Below are positions 38,051 to 47,563 of a DNA stretch of 64,000 bases, piece after piece. The notes beneath the pieces were generated by a model. It ran no database searches, was not told the origin of the DNA, and saw only the letters and a program-made list of their open reading frames with translations. Origin of the DNA: Methylococcaceae bacterium UBA6146 (GTDB lineage Bacteria > Pseudomonadota > Gammaproteobacteria > Methylococcales > Methylomonadaceae); contig DIUY01000021.1 in the NCBI GenBank assembly GCA_002422395.1, positions 76,123-140,122 on the forward strand. The letters run 5' to 3'. Within the stretch, counting starts at the first letter, position 1, and each line of letters starts with the position of its first letter. A program made the position numbers and the translations under genes.

Positions 38051-40876
38051 ATGGCAACTTACAAATACACCGACTCAACTGGCTTTAATAATGGTTCAAA
38101 TGATACATCTACTTTAGATTGGTTACTTGCGGATAAATTTATTTTCGATGGCGATGCAGAAGATTTAACGGCCTCTTCATTGCAGATTGAACAAAGTGGC
38201 CTCAATGTAACCGTTAGCTTTAATTTTGATGGTGGCCAAAAAGCCCTCACTTTAAATGCTACCGAATTGGCCAAAATTGGCAGCACCACCTTCACTTTTG
38301 CTGACGGTGGTAAAGTGTTGATTGGCGATGGCACAACCGCTACCGATAAAGATGGCCAAAACAACGCCCTGATTTCCACCTTGTCTGACGACTATATCGA
38401 TGGTTTGGGCCATGGTGCTGCGGGCGACACCGTCAAATACACATTGGCCATTTCCGGCGTCACTGTGGATTTGTCAAACACTACAAGCGCCCAAGATACT
38501 GGCGGTGCGGGTGTTGACTTTATTAAAAACGTCGAAAACATTGTCGGTTCCAAATATAACGACAAACTGACCGGTGATGCGGGCGATAATAACCTGAATG
38601 GCGGATTAGGCAACGACATCATGACGGGTGGTGACGGCAATGACTATTATGTGGCGACTGCGGGTGATGTCATTGTTGAAGCTGCGGACGAAGGCACTGA
38701 CACCGTAGAAACCAAAACCGATTATATACTAGGCGCCAACCTTGAAAATCTGGTTATGAAAAGCGGTTCCTTCAACGGTACAGGCAACGGATTGGCCAAC
38801 ACTATCACCGGTAATACGTCTGCCAACATTATCGACGGTGGGCTTAACACTAGCGGCTTCGACACTATGGAGGGCGGTTCAGGCAACGACACCTACATAG
38901 TGAACAACAATTTGGATGTTATCACTGAAACCTCAACGGGCGGCACCGATACGGCCTTTATAATGGCAACGGCTGGTGTCCACACCCTTAGCAATAACGT
39001 TGAAATCGTGCGCTTAGTGGGTGCTGCCAGTGTTGATGCCTCCGACAGCGAGGTCACAACAGCTACTATCTATGCAGGCACGGGCGCTAACACCATCACT
39101 GGCAGCGGCGGCACCTTGTCTTATGAATATGGCGCGACCCGTGGCGTTACCGTATCTTTAGCCTTAGGCACAGTAGCACAAACTACTGTAGGCTCTGGCT
39201 CAGACACTATTACCGCAGGCAGTTTCAGCAACCTCACCGGCAGCCGCTTTAATGACACATTGACCAGCAGCGCAAATGGCGGCACAGTTAAAGGTTTGGC
39301 GGGTGCCGACACGCTGATCAGCAGCAGCGCCGATGCCACCTTGGACGGTGGTGCAGGTAATGACACTTACAATCTGGGTGAATTTGGTGCCACCACGCTG
39401 AAGGATTCCGGCGGTAGCGACACTGTGCTTGCCACCAGCTCTGTCAACTTGACCCAGTCCGGCAGCACTAGCATTGAAAATCTGGAATTGACTGCAAGCA
39501 CTGGCACCATAACCGGCACTGGCAATACCCTTGCCAACACCCTGACAGCCAATGCTAGCGGTACTGCCAACATCACGTTGGTAGGCGGTGCAGGCAATGA
39601 CACTTATTTTGTCAACAATACTGGCACAGGCGCTGTCAGCATTACTGAAGCATCAAGCGCAGGAACGGATTCGGTCTTTTCCAGCGTCGATTTTAGCTTG
39701 GCGACTGATGGCGCCAACGTCGAAAAACTGACCCTGACCGGCAGTGCCACTACCGGCACAGGAAACGACTCCATCAACACCATCACGGGTAACGATTTGG
39801 GCAACACCTTGAGCGGTAATGGGGGCAACGACACGTTGCTTGGTGGCGCTGGTGAAGACATACTTAACGGTGGCACCGGCAACGACATCATGACGGGCGG
39901 CGACAACAACGACATACTGGATGGTGGTGAAGGCAGTGACACCATGACGGGTGGTAATGGTGATGACACTTATGTGGTTAATGTAAGCACCGACAAAGTG
40001 ATTGAGGCTGCCATAACAGATGCAAACCCTGATGCCGGTACCGACACCGTGCAGTCCAGCATCAGCACCTCAACAGGCTACACCTTGCCCATCAACGTGG
40101 AAAACTTGGAATTGATAGATAGTGCCCTCAATGGCTATGGTAACACCCTGAACAACACGCTAACGGGCAACGGCGAAAATAATATCCTGGACGGAAAAAC
40201 CGGTGCGGATACCATGATCGGCGGTGCTGGCGATGACACTTATTACCGTGATAACGTGGATGATGTCATCACTGAAACCAACAACACTATTAATGGTGTT
40301 GACACTGTCTACTCCAGCTTAACTTACACATTAGTTAGCCATTTGGAAAATTTAACCCTAACGGGCACTGCGGCCAATTCAGGCACCGGAAACTCTGCGG
40401 ATAACATAATTAACGGCAATACGGGCGCCAATGCCCTAATCGGCCTTGGCGGCAACGACACGCTTAATGGTAATTCCGGCGCCGACACACTTAACGGTGG
40501 TGCCGGCAATGATGAATTGGACGGCGGCGCAGGTAAAGACGTCTTGGTGGGTGGTGCTGGCAATGACACTTTTGTTTTTAGCCAAGTGTCTGGACATTTG
40601 ACCACATCGATTACCAGCACTGATGTTATTGGCGACTTTGATAATACTACTGAAGAAGACCTGATTGACCTGTCCGGCATTTTTGGTGGCAGTGCGTCTT
40701 TTATCGGTACAAATGCATTTAACGGCACTGATGCTACGGGTCAAGTCCGGGTGGAAATTAGTGGTGCCGACTTGATTGTTCAAGGCAGCACCGATGCTGA
40801 TAATGCCGCTGAGTTTGTTATTGTGCTTACAGGCGGTTTTGAGTTGACTATGACATCAGGCGATTTTATTTTCTAA
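38051..40876 (+). CDS. Large RTX (hemolysin-type calcium-binding repeat) secreted protein
   Basis: 941 residues with no signal peptide, Gly/Asn/Asp/Thr-rich and almost free of Cys. About seven modules repeat a pattern: a 'GxDTVxSSxxxxL..NVENLxLxG' strand block, 'GTGNxxxNTITGN', and Ca-binding nonapeptides GGxGxDxU (GGLGNDIMTGGDGNDYYV, GGNGDDTYV, GGAGNDTFVFS). The last 100 residues (VIGDFDNTTEEDLIDLSG ... MTSGDFIF) are the serralysin-type C-terminal block that precedes a type I secretion signal. Probably a cell-surface or S-layer-like protein exported by a type I system encoded elsewhere. No enzyme domain is visible. SD GGAGCGACTC precedes the ATG. Confidence 0.9.
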   Translation: MATYKYTDSTGFNNGSNDTSTLDWLLADKFIFDGDAEDLTASSLQIEQSGLNVTVSFNFDGGQKALTLNATELAKIGSTTFTFADGGKVLIGDGTTATDKDGQNNALISTLSDDYIDGLGHGAAGDTVKYTLAISGVTVDLSNTTSAQDTGGAGVDFIKNVENIVGSKYNDKLTGDAGDNNLNGGLGNDIMTGGDGNDYYVATAGDVIVEAADEGTDTVETKTDYILGANLENLVMKSGSFNGTGNGLANTITGNTSANIIDGGLNTSGFDTMEGGSGNDTYIVNNNLDVITETSTGGTDTAFIMATAGVHTLSNNVEIVRLVGAASVDASDSEVTTATIYAGTGANTITGSGGTLSYEYGATRGVTVSLALGTVAQTTVGSGSDTITAGSFSNLTGSRFNDTLTSSANGGTVKGLAGADTLISSSADATLDGGAGNDTYNLGEFGATTLKDSGGSDTVLATSSVNLTQSGSTSIENLELTASTGTITGTGNTLANTLTANASGTANITLVGGAGNDTYFVNNTGTGAVSITEASSAGTDSVFSSVDFSLATDGANVEKLTLTGSATTGTGNDSINTITGNDLGNTLSGNGGNDTLLGGAGEDILNGGTGNDIMTGGDNNDILDGGEGSDTMTGGNGDDTYVVNVSTDKVIEAAITDANPDAGTDTVQSSISTSTGYTLPINVENLELIDSALNGYGNTLNNTLTGNGENNILDGKTGADTMIGGAGDDTYYRDNVDDVITETNNTINGVDTVYSSLTYTLVSHLENLTLTGTAANSGTGNSADNIINGNTGANALIGLGGNDTLNGNSGADTLNGGAGNDELDGGAGKDVLVGGAGNDTFVFSQVSGHLTTSITSTDVIGDFDNTTEEDLIDLSGIFGGSASFIGTNAFNGTDATGQVRVEISGADLIVQGSTDADNAAEFVIVLTGGFELTMTSGDFIF

Positions 40877-40923
40877 CATCGGCTTGTCGGGCGGATACCC
40901 CGTGTATCCGCCATGCCCTATCA

Positions 40924-40954
40924 CCCTCGTCCGACAACGGACGGGGGTTTTTTT
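40924..40954 (+). terminator. Rho-independent terminator of RTX gene
   Basis: CCTCGTCCG-ACAA-CGGACGGGG stem (one G-T pair) followed by seven T, 48 nt after the RTX stop codon. Confidence 0.92.
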
Positions 40955-41153
40955 ATGTTTGCGGTTTCGAAAATGGGCGGCCGCGCCATTCCGATGATGT
41001 TGCTATGTGATTATCTGCTTGTGGGAAACCAACGCTTGGCATTTTCATCTTGTTAATGTGGCAAGGGCGGTTAAAATAATTAAGGGGCGGGTATGAAATA
41101 ATTTCGCTGGCAGTCGTAGGCGCTTAACCATTAACCACAACAAAGAAAAGCCA

Positions 41154-41492
41154 ATGAATCTAAATCTGGAAAAAATACAGGGTTATAGCGTGCTTGCCGT
41201 TAAGGACGAAAGGATAGACGCGCATAATTCAGCGGAATTAAAAGACGCTATCTTGCATCTGATAGAGCAGGGTGAAGCCCGCATTATTGTGCAGTTGGAA
41301 TCGGTGCGGTTTATTGATAGTTCTGGGCTAGGGGCATTGCTCTCCGGCCATAAAAACGCGGCGGTTCGGGCCGGCAAATTTGCTTTGGCAAACGTGCAAC
41401 CGCAGGTTGTGTCAATGTTTGAGCTGACCCGGTTAAACAGGGTGTTTGAGATTTATGCCGATGTCAATGAAGCCATTGATAGCCAAATTTAG
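41154..41492 (+). CDS. Anti-sigma factor antagonist (STAS domain)
   Basis: 112 residues, one STAS domain. LNLEKIQGYSVLAVKDERID and VRFIDSSGLGALLSGHKNA include the Ser pair used for phosphorylation in SpoIIAA/RsbV proteins. It is followed 9 bp later by the matching HATPase kinase, and a PP2C phosphatase gene lies 4 kb downstream on the other strand: the three parts of a partner-switching pathway. No sigma factor gene is adjacent, so the final target is unknown. Confidence 0.92.
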   Translation: MNLNLEKIQGYSVLAVKDERIDAHNSAELKDAILHLIEQGEARIIVQLESVRFIDSSGLGALLSGHKNAAVRAGKFALANVQPQVVSMFELTRLNRVFEIYADVNEAIDSQI

Positions 41493-41501
41493 GAGGTAGC
41501 C

Positions 41502-41924
41502 GTGTGCAAGTCCGTCATTCAAGTGGATGTCATTATCCCAACGCAAACTAAATATCTCCATTTAATAGGCAGTATTGGCGAGCGTATCGCCAAAGAACTG
41601 GACAATTATACGGGTGATAAAGACGCATTGGCTTATCATTTAAATTTGGTGCTGACCGAGGCGACGGCTAATGCCATCAAGCATGCCACCATACCGACGC
41701 CCGAAGATACTGTAAAGATACAAATCCATATCGAAGATAACGAGCTGAATATCAAAGTCTATGACCACGGTCAGGGCTTTGATCTGGAAAACGTGCCGCT
41801 GCCCGATTTTGACCATCCCAAAGAAGGCGGCATGGGCTTGTTTTTTATTAAAACATTAATGGATTCGGTCACTTATACCCGTCAAAGTGATTGTAATGTG
41901 TTAGAAATCATAAAATACCTATGA
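41502..41924 (+). CDS. Anti-sigma regulatory factor, serine kinase (RsbW/SpoIIAB-like)
   Basis: 140 residues, GTG start with AGGAGG about 6 nt upstream. GHKL ATPase motifs: N box LTEATANAIKHA, G1 VYDHGQGFD, G2 GGMGLFFIKTLMD. It should phosphorylate the STAS protein encoded just upstream and release or bind its target depending on that state. It lies 10 bp before the glutamate dehydrogenase gene, so the three genes are probably one transcript. Confidence 0.92.
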   Translation: MCKSVIQVDVIIPTQTKYLHLIGSIGERIAKELDNYTGDKDALAYHLNLVLTEATANAIKHATIPTPEDTVKIQIHIEDNELNIKVYDHGQGFDLENVPLPDFDHPKEGGMGLFFIKTLMDSVTYTRQSDCNVLEIIKYL

Positions 41925-41934
41925 GGCCGCACCG

Positions 41935-44900
41935 ATGACCGATTGGCATAAAGCCCTGCAACGCCTGGCAGTTAGGGCGTTAGGCGAACCAATGGCAAGC
42001 GCTTTGCTGGCCAAATTCCAAACCTTGCTAACGCCGGATTACCAAGCGTTGGTGCCACCCCGCTACGGCCTGCAAGATTTGCTTTATCTAGGCAAAATCG
42101 CCGCGCCCGACAGCCAATGCGTCAGTTTGCTAAATCCCTACCAAGGCGTTGAGCATCCCCGCCTGCATTTTTACAGTGGCCAAGAACGTTATTTGGATGA
42201 ATATATCCCTCTGCTAGAGAACATGGGCTTGCGGGTGATGGATCATGTGCAGTTCCGGACGCCGTTGGCCGACATGACGCTGTACATTAAAAGCTTCACC
42301 ATTAAAGCCGCTAAAAGCCAGTGCGCCGCTTTCCCAATGTTGCGGGCGCGGATGCTGGCAGCCATTCAAGCCGTTATGGATGGCAAGGTTGAAAATGACG
42401 CGCTTAATAAATTGGTGGTGGTGACCGGCATGGACTGGCGGGCTATTGATCTGCTCAGGGCTTACCGTAATTACTACCTGCAATTGGGGCATCACACCAC
42501 TAAAGCCAGTGTGCATCATGCGTTGGTCAATAATCCGCAAGTGTCTTTGCACCTGTTTAATTATTTTGAAGCCCGTTTTAGACCTAATCTGCTATGGGAT
42601 GATCCATTGTTACGGGAAGAACAGGTTTTGTCACCCTTGCGCTTGCAATTGTTAACCAGCATGGCGTCGGTTGCCGATATTAATGATGACCGCATTTTGC
42701 GGACGTTATTCAATTTGATTGATGCGACGATGCGCAGTAATTTTCATCGGCGCAGCGCGTTGGCAGATTACTTCATTGCTTTTAAAATTAATAGCTTAGG
42801 CGTTATTGATATGCCTAACCCAAAGCCACAGAACGAGATTTACGTGCATGCGGTCGATATGGAAGGCATCCACCTGCGCGGCGGTAAAATTTCCCGTGGC
42901 GGCATTCGCTGGTCAGACCGTCCTGATGATTTTAGGACGGAAATACTGGGCTTGATGCAAACCCAGATCAGTAAAAACGCCTTGATTATTCCAACTGGCG
43001 CGAAAGGCGGTTTTGTCATCAAAAAAAATGGTTCAAAAGTTGATGTGAAAGTGGCGGGCAAACAAGCGTATATCCGTTTGATGCGGGGCTTGCTAGATTT
43101 GACTGATAATTACAGTGCCGATAACGCCGTCGTCAAGCTTGATGATAGGGTTGTTTATGATAACCCCGACCCTTATTTAGTGGTTGCCGCCGACAAAGGC
43201 ACCGCGCAATTTTCTGATGTAGCCAATGGCGTTGCCGCTGAGTACAATTTTTGGCTTGATGATGCGTTTGCTAGTGGCGGCTCATCTGGCTATGACCACA
43301 AAGCCTTGGGGATTACGGCACGGGGGGCGTGGGAATGCGTCAAACGCCATTTCCGTGAATTGGGTAAAGACATTCAAAACGAGGCGTTCACCGTTGTCGG
43401 TATTGGCAGCATGGATGGCGATGTGTTCGGCAATGGCATGTTATTGTCACCGTTTATAAGGTTACGCGCCGCTTTCAGTGGCCAGCATATCTTTATCGAC
43501 CCTCATCCCGCCGATAGCGAGGATGCGTTTAATGAGCGCAATCGCTTGTTTAACTTGCCCGGTTCCAGTTGGAACGATTATGACCGCCGCTTAATTTCCA
43601 CTGGCGGCGGCGTGTATTTGCGTTCGGATAAGGACATTCCGATTTCGGTAGAACTAAAAAAATGGTTAGGGATACGTTATAAGTCGCTTGATGGTGAGGC
43701 GTTGATCCGTTATCTGTTGACCGCGCCCGTCGATTTGTTATGGCTGGGCGGTATCGGCACTTACGTTAAGGCCAGCACTGAAAAGCACGAGGATGTCGGC
43801 GATAGGAACAATGACGCGGTACGCGTAGATGCTGTTAATTTGGCGGCGCGGGTCGTGGGCGAGGGTGCCAACTTGGGCTTCACCCAAAAGGCGCGTAGTG
43901 AATATGCCTTGCAGGGCGGGTGCATCAACACCGATGCGGTTGATAATTCCGCTGGGGTCGATACGTCCGATCATGAAGTCAACTTAAAAATCCTGCTAAG
44001 GGATTTGCAAAAGAAAGCGGTCATCGCGGATTATCAGGTGCTGTTTATCGATATGACCGCTGCTGTCTGCGGGTTAGTGCTCGCTAATAATGTCGCGCAA
44101 AGCCGTTGTTTATCGTTGGAGCAACGCCGTAGCAAGGATAATGCAGGCCAGTTTTTGCAAGTTGCGGAACGGCTCGAAGCCGCCGGGTTTCTGGATAAGG
44201 CGGTGGAGTCTTTTCCGCAAGATAAAGATGTCCTGGCCAGACCTGGGCAAACTTTGACGCGCCCGGAATTTGCTGTGCTGATGGCGGCCAGCAAAATGTA
44301 CCTGACGGCGCAAATAGAAGGGCAAAGCGCTTTGTTGCAAGAAGATTGCTGTGCGTGTTACTTGCAAGATTATTTTCCAAGCCAAATCACTGCGCATTAT
44401 AACGATCAGCTGTCGGGTCATCCGTTAGCCAGCAACATTAAAGCCACCATTGTCAGCAATAAGGTGATTAATCAGGCGGGCAGTGGTTTTTTAAACCTGG
44501 ACATTGATGACGATAAAGTGACGCTGCTTGATGCGGTCGGTTGTTATCTTACGTTTGACAAAGTGCTCGATGGCAATGCGCTGCGGCAAGCAATTGACGC
44601 GCTGGACAATCATATTGCGGTGGATAAGCATTATGAGTTGCGGGTGCAGCTTGAAGGTGTGTTGCTTAATTTCTGCCGTTGGGCAGTGGCGCACGGCAAA
44701 AAGATCCATCCCACACAGCCAATTATTGAAGAATATAACCGCCATTTACAGGCTTATGCACGGTATTTTAAACAGGCTGATTGCCGACAAACGCCATTAT
44801 TCCAACATCTTCAGCAAGACGGCGTGCCGGAGGGCTTGGCACAACAGCTGGTGTTTATAGCCAGCCTTAAGGATTTTCCCTTGTTAGTTGCATTGGCTGA

Positions 44901-45249
44901 CGAAACGGTATGTGACTTTGTTAGTGTCCATCAATTATTCAATGAAATTAGCCAGTTTTTGAATTTATCGGACATTATTTCGCATTTGCTGAAATTGCCG
45001 GCCCATGACGAATGGGAGCGCAAAGTTCTGGGCGATTTGCAGGAAACGGTCAAGCAGGTGGCGGGCGTTGTGCTTAAAGGCATGGTGGCAAGTGATGCGC
45101 CGACTTGTGCGGCGTATTTCTCCAAACCCAACCAACAACGCAAAGTGGCCTATTATCGGCATATTTATCAGGACATCAGCAACACCTGTCCAGTAAGCGT
45201 GTCGGCTTATGTGGTGTTGGCTAAAGCGCTTGAGCAGTTGGTTTACTGA
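41935..45249 (+). CDS. NAD-dependent glutamate dehydrogenase, short form
   Basis: 1104 residues of the large NAD-GDH type. The catalytic domain (about 310-720) has GGKISRGGIRWSDRPDDFRT, the Lys-containing IPTGAKGGFVIKK and VGIGSMDGDVFGNGM, then the C-terminal region (VARPGQTLTRPEFAVL-like: DVLARPGQTLTRPEFAVLMA). Deaminates glutamate to 2-oxoglutarate. Classic bacterial enzymes are about 1600 residues; this one lacks most of the ACT-containing N-terminal part, and no remnant of it lies upstream. Comparable to the about 115-kDa subclass. Sits directly behind the STAS/kinase pair. Confidence 0.9.
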   Translation: MTDWHKALQRLAVRALGEPMASALLAKFQTLLTPDYQALVPPRYGLQDLLYLGKIAAPDSQCVSLLNPYQGVEHPRLHFYSGQERYLDEYIPLLENMGLRVMDHVQFRTPLADMTLYIKSFTIKAAKSQCAAFPMLRARMLAAIQAVMDGKVENDALNKLVVVTGMDWRAIDLLRAYRNYYLQLGHHTTKASVHHALVNNPQVSLHLFNYFEARFRPNLLWDDPLLREEQVLSPLRLQLLTSMASVADINDDRILRTLFNLIDATMRSNFHRRSALADYFIAFKINSLGVIDMPNPKPQNEIYVHAVDMEGIHLRGGKISRGGIRWSDRPDDFRTEILGLMQTQISKNALIIPTGAKGGFVIKKNGSKVDVKVAGKQAYIRLMRGLLDLTDNYSADNAVVKLDDRVVYDNPDPYLVVAADKGTAQFSDVANGVAAEYNFWLDDAFASGGSSGYDHKALGITARGAWECVKRHFRELGKDIQNEAFTVVGIGSMDGDVFGNGMLLSPFIRLRAAFSGQHIFIDPHPADSEDAFNERNRLFNLPGSSWNDYDRRLISTGGGVYLRSDKDIPISVELKKWLGIRYKSLDGEALIRYLLTAPVDLLWLGGIGTYVKASTEKHEDVGDRNNDAVRVDAVNLAARVVGEGANLGFTQKARSEYALQGGCINTDAVDNSAGVDTSDHEVNLKILLRDLQKKAVIADYQVLFIDMTAAVCGLVLANNVAQSRCLSLEQRRSKDNAGQFLQVAERLEAAGFLDKAVESFPQDKDVLARPGQTLTRPEFAVLMAASKMYLTAQIEGQSALLQEDCCACYLQDYFPSQITAHYNDQLSGHPLASNIKATIVSNKVINQAGSGFLNLDIDDDKVTLLDAVGCYLTFDKVLDGNALRQAIDALDNHIAVDKHYELRVQLEGVLLNFCRWAVAHGKKIHPTQPIIEEYNRHLQAYARYFKQADCRQTPLFQHLQQDGVPEGLAQQLVFIASLKDFPLLVALADETVCDFVSVHQLFNEISQFLNLSDIISHLLKLPAHDEWERKVLGDLQETVKQVAGVVLKGMVASDAPTCAAYFSKPNQQRKVAYYRHIYQDISNTCPVSVSAYVVLAKALEQLVY

Positions 45250-45297
45250 CGATTGCCAGTTGTATGTGACTTTATATGGGTGCTTTATGCGCACAAC

Positions 45298-45407
45298 GGT
45301 GGTGGGTTAAATCTGTAGCTGCACATTGATAAGCTGGAGTGCAAACCTTGGTTTGCTTCAGTACAAGCTAAGGCTTGTACGCCAATCGCCCCAATTAACC
45401 CACTACC
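45298..45407. mobile_element. Family A miniature element, copy 2
   Basis: 110 bp. The left end GGTGGTGGGTTAAATCTG and right end AATTAACCCACTACC are imperfectly matched; the internal palindromes CAAACCTTGGTTTG and GTACAAGCTAAGGCTTGTAC are one or two bases off the copy at 37.5 kb. No target duplication is visible, so this is an older copy. It lies between two convergent genes and could form a bidirectional transcript end. Confidence 0.78.
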
Positions 45408-45413
45408 CGCAAT

Positions 45414-47366
45414 TTATCCGCATTTAAAGACCATTAGGGTCACGTCATCGTTAAATGTTTCGGTTTCGCAGAACTGTTTCAGTCGTTCCAACAACGCACT
45501 AATGATGTTTTGCGGGGGTTCGTTAGCGTGTTGAATAAAAACTTCACTTAACCGTTCCATACCAAAAAAGTCGCCAGCAGGATTTTCGGCTTCAATAATG
45601 CCGTCGGTGTAAAGCAAGATTAAATCCCCTTTGGCCAAGGCCACGGTTTTTTCTTCAAACACTTCGTCTTTATTGATGCCTAAAATCAACCCGTCGGCAT
45701 CGAGCTGGCGGCACTTGGACTGGAAAGGGCTAAGCAATAACGGCGAAGGATGACCGGCATTGGCAAAGCATAATAGCCGCTTGCTGGTGTCGTATTGCAA
45801 GTAAAACAAGCTGATGAAATAGTCGGTCTTATTTAAGTCGGCAAATAAAAAATTATTGAGCGTGGCTAAGGTTGCCGCCGGTGTGCTGGCGCTGCTTGCC
45901 AGTGTGCGTATCGCGCTACGGGCTTCCACCATAAACAAGGCGGGGCCAATAGAGTGCCCGGACACATCAGCAATAATCATGTTCAAACAGCTGTCGTTTT
46001 GAAAAAAATAATCAAAATAGTCGCCACCGACCTGGTTGGCAGGCAGGCAAAAACCAACCACTTCAAGTGCGTCCGACTGTATCGGCAAGGCGGGCGACAA
46101 AGATGCTTGAATGCGTTGGGCAATCTTGATTTCGTTACGGGCAATCGCTAGATTGACTTGCGCTTCCTGAATGGTTGCTTCCGTTGCTTTGCGCGTGCTG
46201 ATGTCATGGATAAAGCCGCTGAAAATGTAAGTGTTGTTTTGCTTAAGTGGCGAAACGCTTAGCTCAATCGGAAATTCCGCACCATTTCTGCGTATTGCGA
46301 CGTGTTCAATCACTTGGTTGAGTATCGGCCCCATGCCGGTTTGCAGAAATTGTTGCAAACCTTGGCGATGGGCGTTATGGAATCGGGCCGGAATGATTAA
46401 CGCATCAAGCGGTTGGCCTATGGCTTCTTGCCTGGACCAACCGAACATTTTTTCCGCTTGGGGATTCCAGTCGGTAATTTGGCCCTTCGCATCCATAAGG
46501 ACAATTGCGCTGAGCGAGCTTTCAATAATAAGCCGGGTGCGCTGCTCACTGGCGATCAGTTCATCCTGGAACTGTTTTTTAGCGGTGATGTCACGGTCAA
46601 CCCCACGCCATTTAATGAGTTTTCCTTGTTTGTTGATAATCGGTAAGCCGGTCGATTCGGTAAAAACCGGATGCCCGTCTTTATGGCAGAGATGATTGAT
46701 CAGGCCATAAAAAGGCCGGCTGATGGCGGCATAATCTTGCTGTTCGGCTTTGTCTTGCGCGGTTAAAAATTCAGTGTAGTGTTTGCCGATAATGTCATCT
46801 TTGTCAAACCCCAGGATTTGCTTAACGGCAACGCTGCTGTAAATATAGTAGCCTGCGGGGTCTTGTTCCCATAGCCATTCGCCCGTCATTTCCGCCATTT
46901 GCCGAAAACGCTCCTCGCTTTCAGACAATGCCGATTCGGTTGCTTTGCACTGGCTGTAATCCAGTTCCGGCAGCGTTTGCGTTAAAAGCGTGCTGTATTG
47001 TTGTTGGCCGCTGAGCATATCAAACAATAACACGAGGTCGGTTACTTTTGCCGAATGGCCGGTTAGGGCAGAAAGGCTTATTAATGTTTGGATAGGCTGG
47101 GCTGATTTGGTGGCCAATTCAGCTTTAAAGCTTAGATCAGTAGAGCCTGAGAGCAATTTAGCAATGGCGGTTTGCCAATGTGCCGACTGGTTTTCGGTGG
47201 AGTAAAGGATGGCTAGCGGCTGGTTTATAAGTTCATAGTTGCTGTACCCCAAAAGAGAGGCGGCTGAATGGCTAGCCTGTTTTATGTAGGGAGGGCTTGC
47301 CGTGAAGCTATCGGGCCGGGCCAAGCCAATAACGATAATATTGGGGTTATCCATTGATTGATACAC
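45414..47366 (-). CDS. PAS-domain PP2C (SpoIIE/RsbU-type) phosphatase
   Basis: 650 residues, GTG start with AAGGA about 10 nt upstream. Three PAS segments are seen: about 10-110, 150-270 (MTGEWLWEQDPAGYYIYSSV with a PAC block KLIKWRGVDRDIT) and 280-400 (NPQAEKMFGWSRQEAIGQPL, SGFIHDISTRKATE). A linker and a PP2C domain follow (about 430-650) with the metal aspartates in IADVSGHSIGPALF and LLYTDGIIEAEN. It probably dephosphorylates the STAS protein encoded at 41.15 kb, which is inference from family and vicinity. Cytoplasmic; no membrane helix. Confidence 0.9.
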   Translation of the reverse strand: MYQSMDNPNIIVIGLARPDSFTASPPYIKQASHSAASLLGYSNYELINQPLAILYSTENQSAHWQTAIAKLLSGSTDLSFKAELATKSAQPIQTLISLSALTGHSAKVTDLVLLFDMLSGQQQYSTLLTQTLPELDYSQCKATESALSESEERFRQMAEMTGEWLWEQDPAGYYIYSSVAVKQILGFDKDDIIGKHYTEFLTAQDKAEQQDYAAISRPFYGLINHLCHKDGHPVFTESTGLPIINKQGKLIKWRGVDRDITAKKQFQDELIASEQRTRLIIESSLSAIVLMDAKGQITDWNPQAEKMFGWSRQEAIGQPLDALIIPARFHNAHRQGLQQFLQTGMGPILNQVIEHVAIRRNGAEFPIELSVSPLKQNNTYIFSGFIHDISTRKATEATIQEAQVNLAIARNEIKIAQRIQASLSPALPIQSDALEVVGFCLPANQVGGDYFDYFFQNDSCLNMIIADVSGHSIGPALFMVEARSAIRTLASSASTPAATLATLNNFLFADLNKTDYFISLFYLQYDTSKRLLCFANAGHPSPLLLSPFQSKCRQLDADGLILGINKDEVFEEKTVALAKGDLILLYTDGIIEAENPAGDFFGMERLSEVFIQHANEPPQNIISALLERLKQFCETETFNDDVTLMVFKCG

Positions 47367-47401
47367 GTTTGCCAGTCCTTTCGAAAGCTATTTGTTCATC
47401 A

Positions 47402-47539
47402 GGTAGTCCTGCAATCGGAATGCTTTGTAAAAAGTCAAATTTATTGATTTGTAAGTACGACTGCCCGTCCTTTGAGGACGCGCAGTCGTCTCAGTGAATG
47501 GCTTGACAAATGCCTTATCATTCCGATTGCAGGACTACC
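47402..47539. mobile_element. Family B miniature element, copy 1
   Basis: 138 bp. Terminal inverted repeats about 21 bp: GGTAGTCCTGCAATCGGAAT / complement. The central hairpin is ACGACTGCCCGTCC...GGACGCGCAGTCGT. Exact 8-bp target duplication GTTCATCA (47394-47401 and 47540-47547). It separates the PP2C gene from the rubredoxin gene and stops 35 nt before the PP2C start, so it sits where that gene's promoter should be. Confidence 0.88.
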
Positions 47540-47563
47540 GTTCATCAAACCCTGTAAGCCGGA

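Noticed and set aside
38059..40728. Series of antisense open frames under the RTX gene, rich in Ser/Pro/Leu
   Set aside because: They mirror the Gly/Asp/Thr repeats of the RTX protein; all are shadows of a biased coding sequence.
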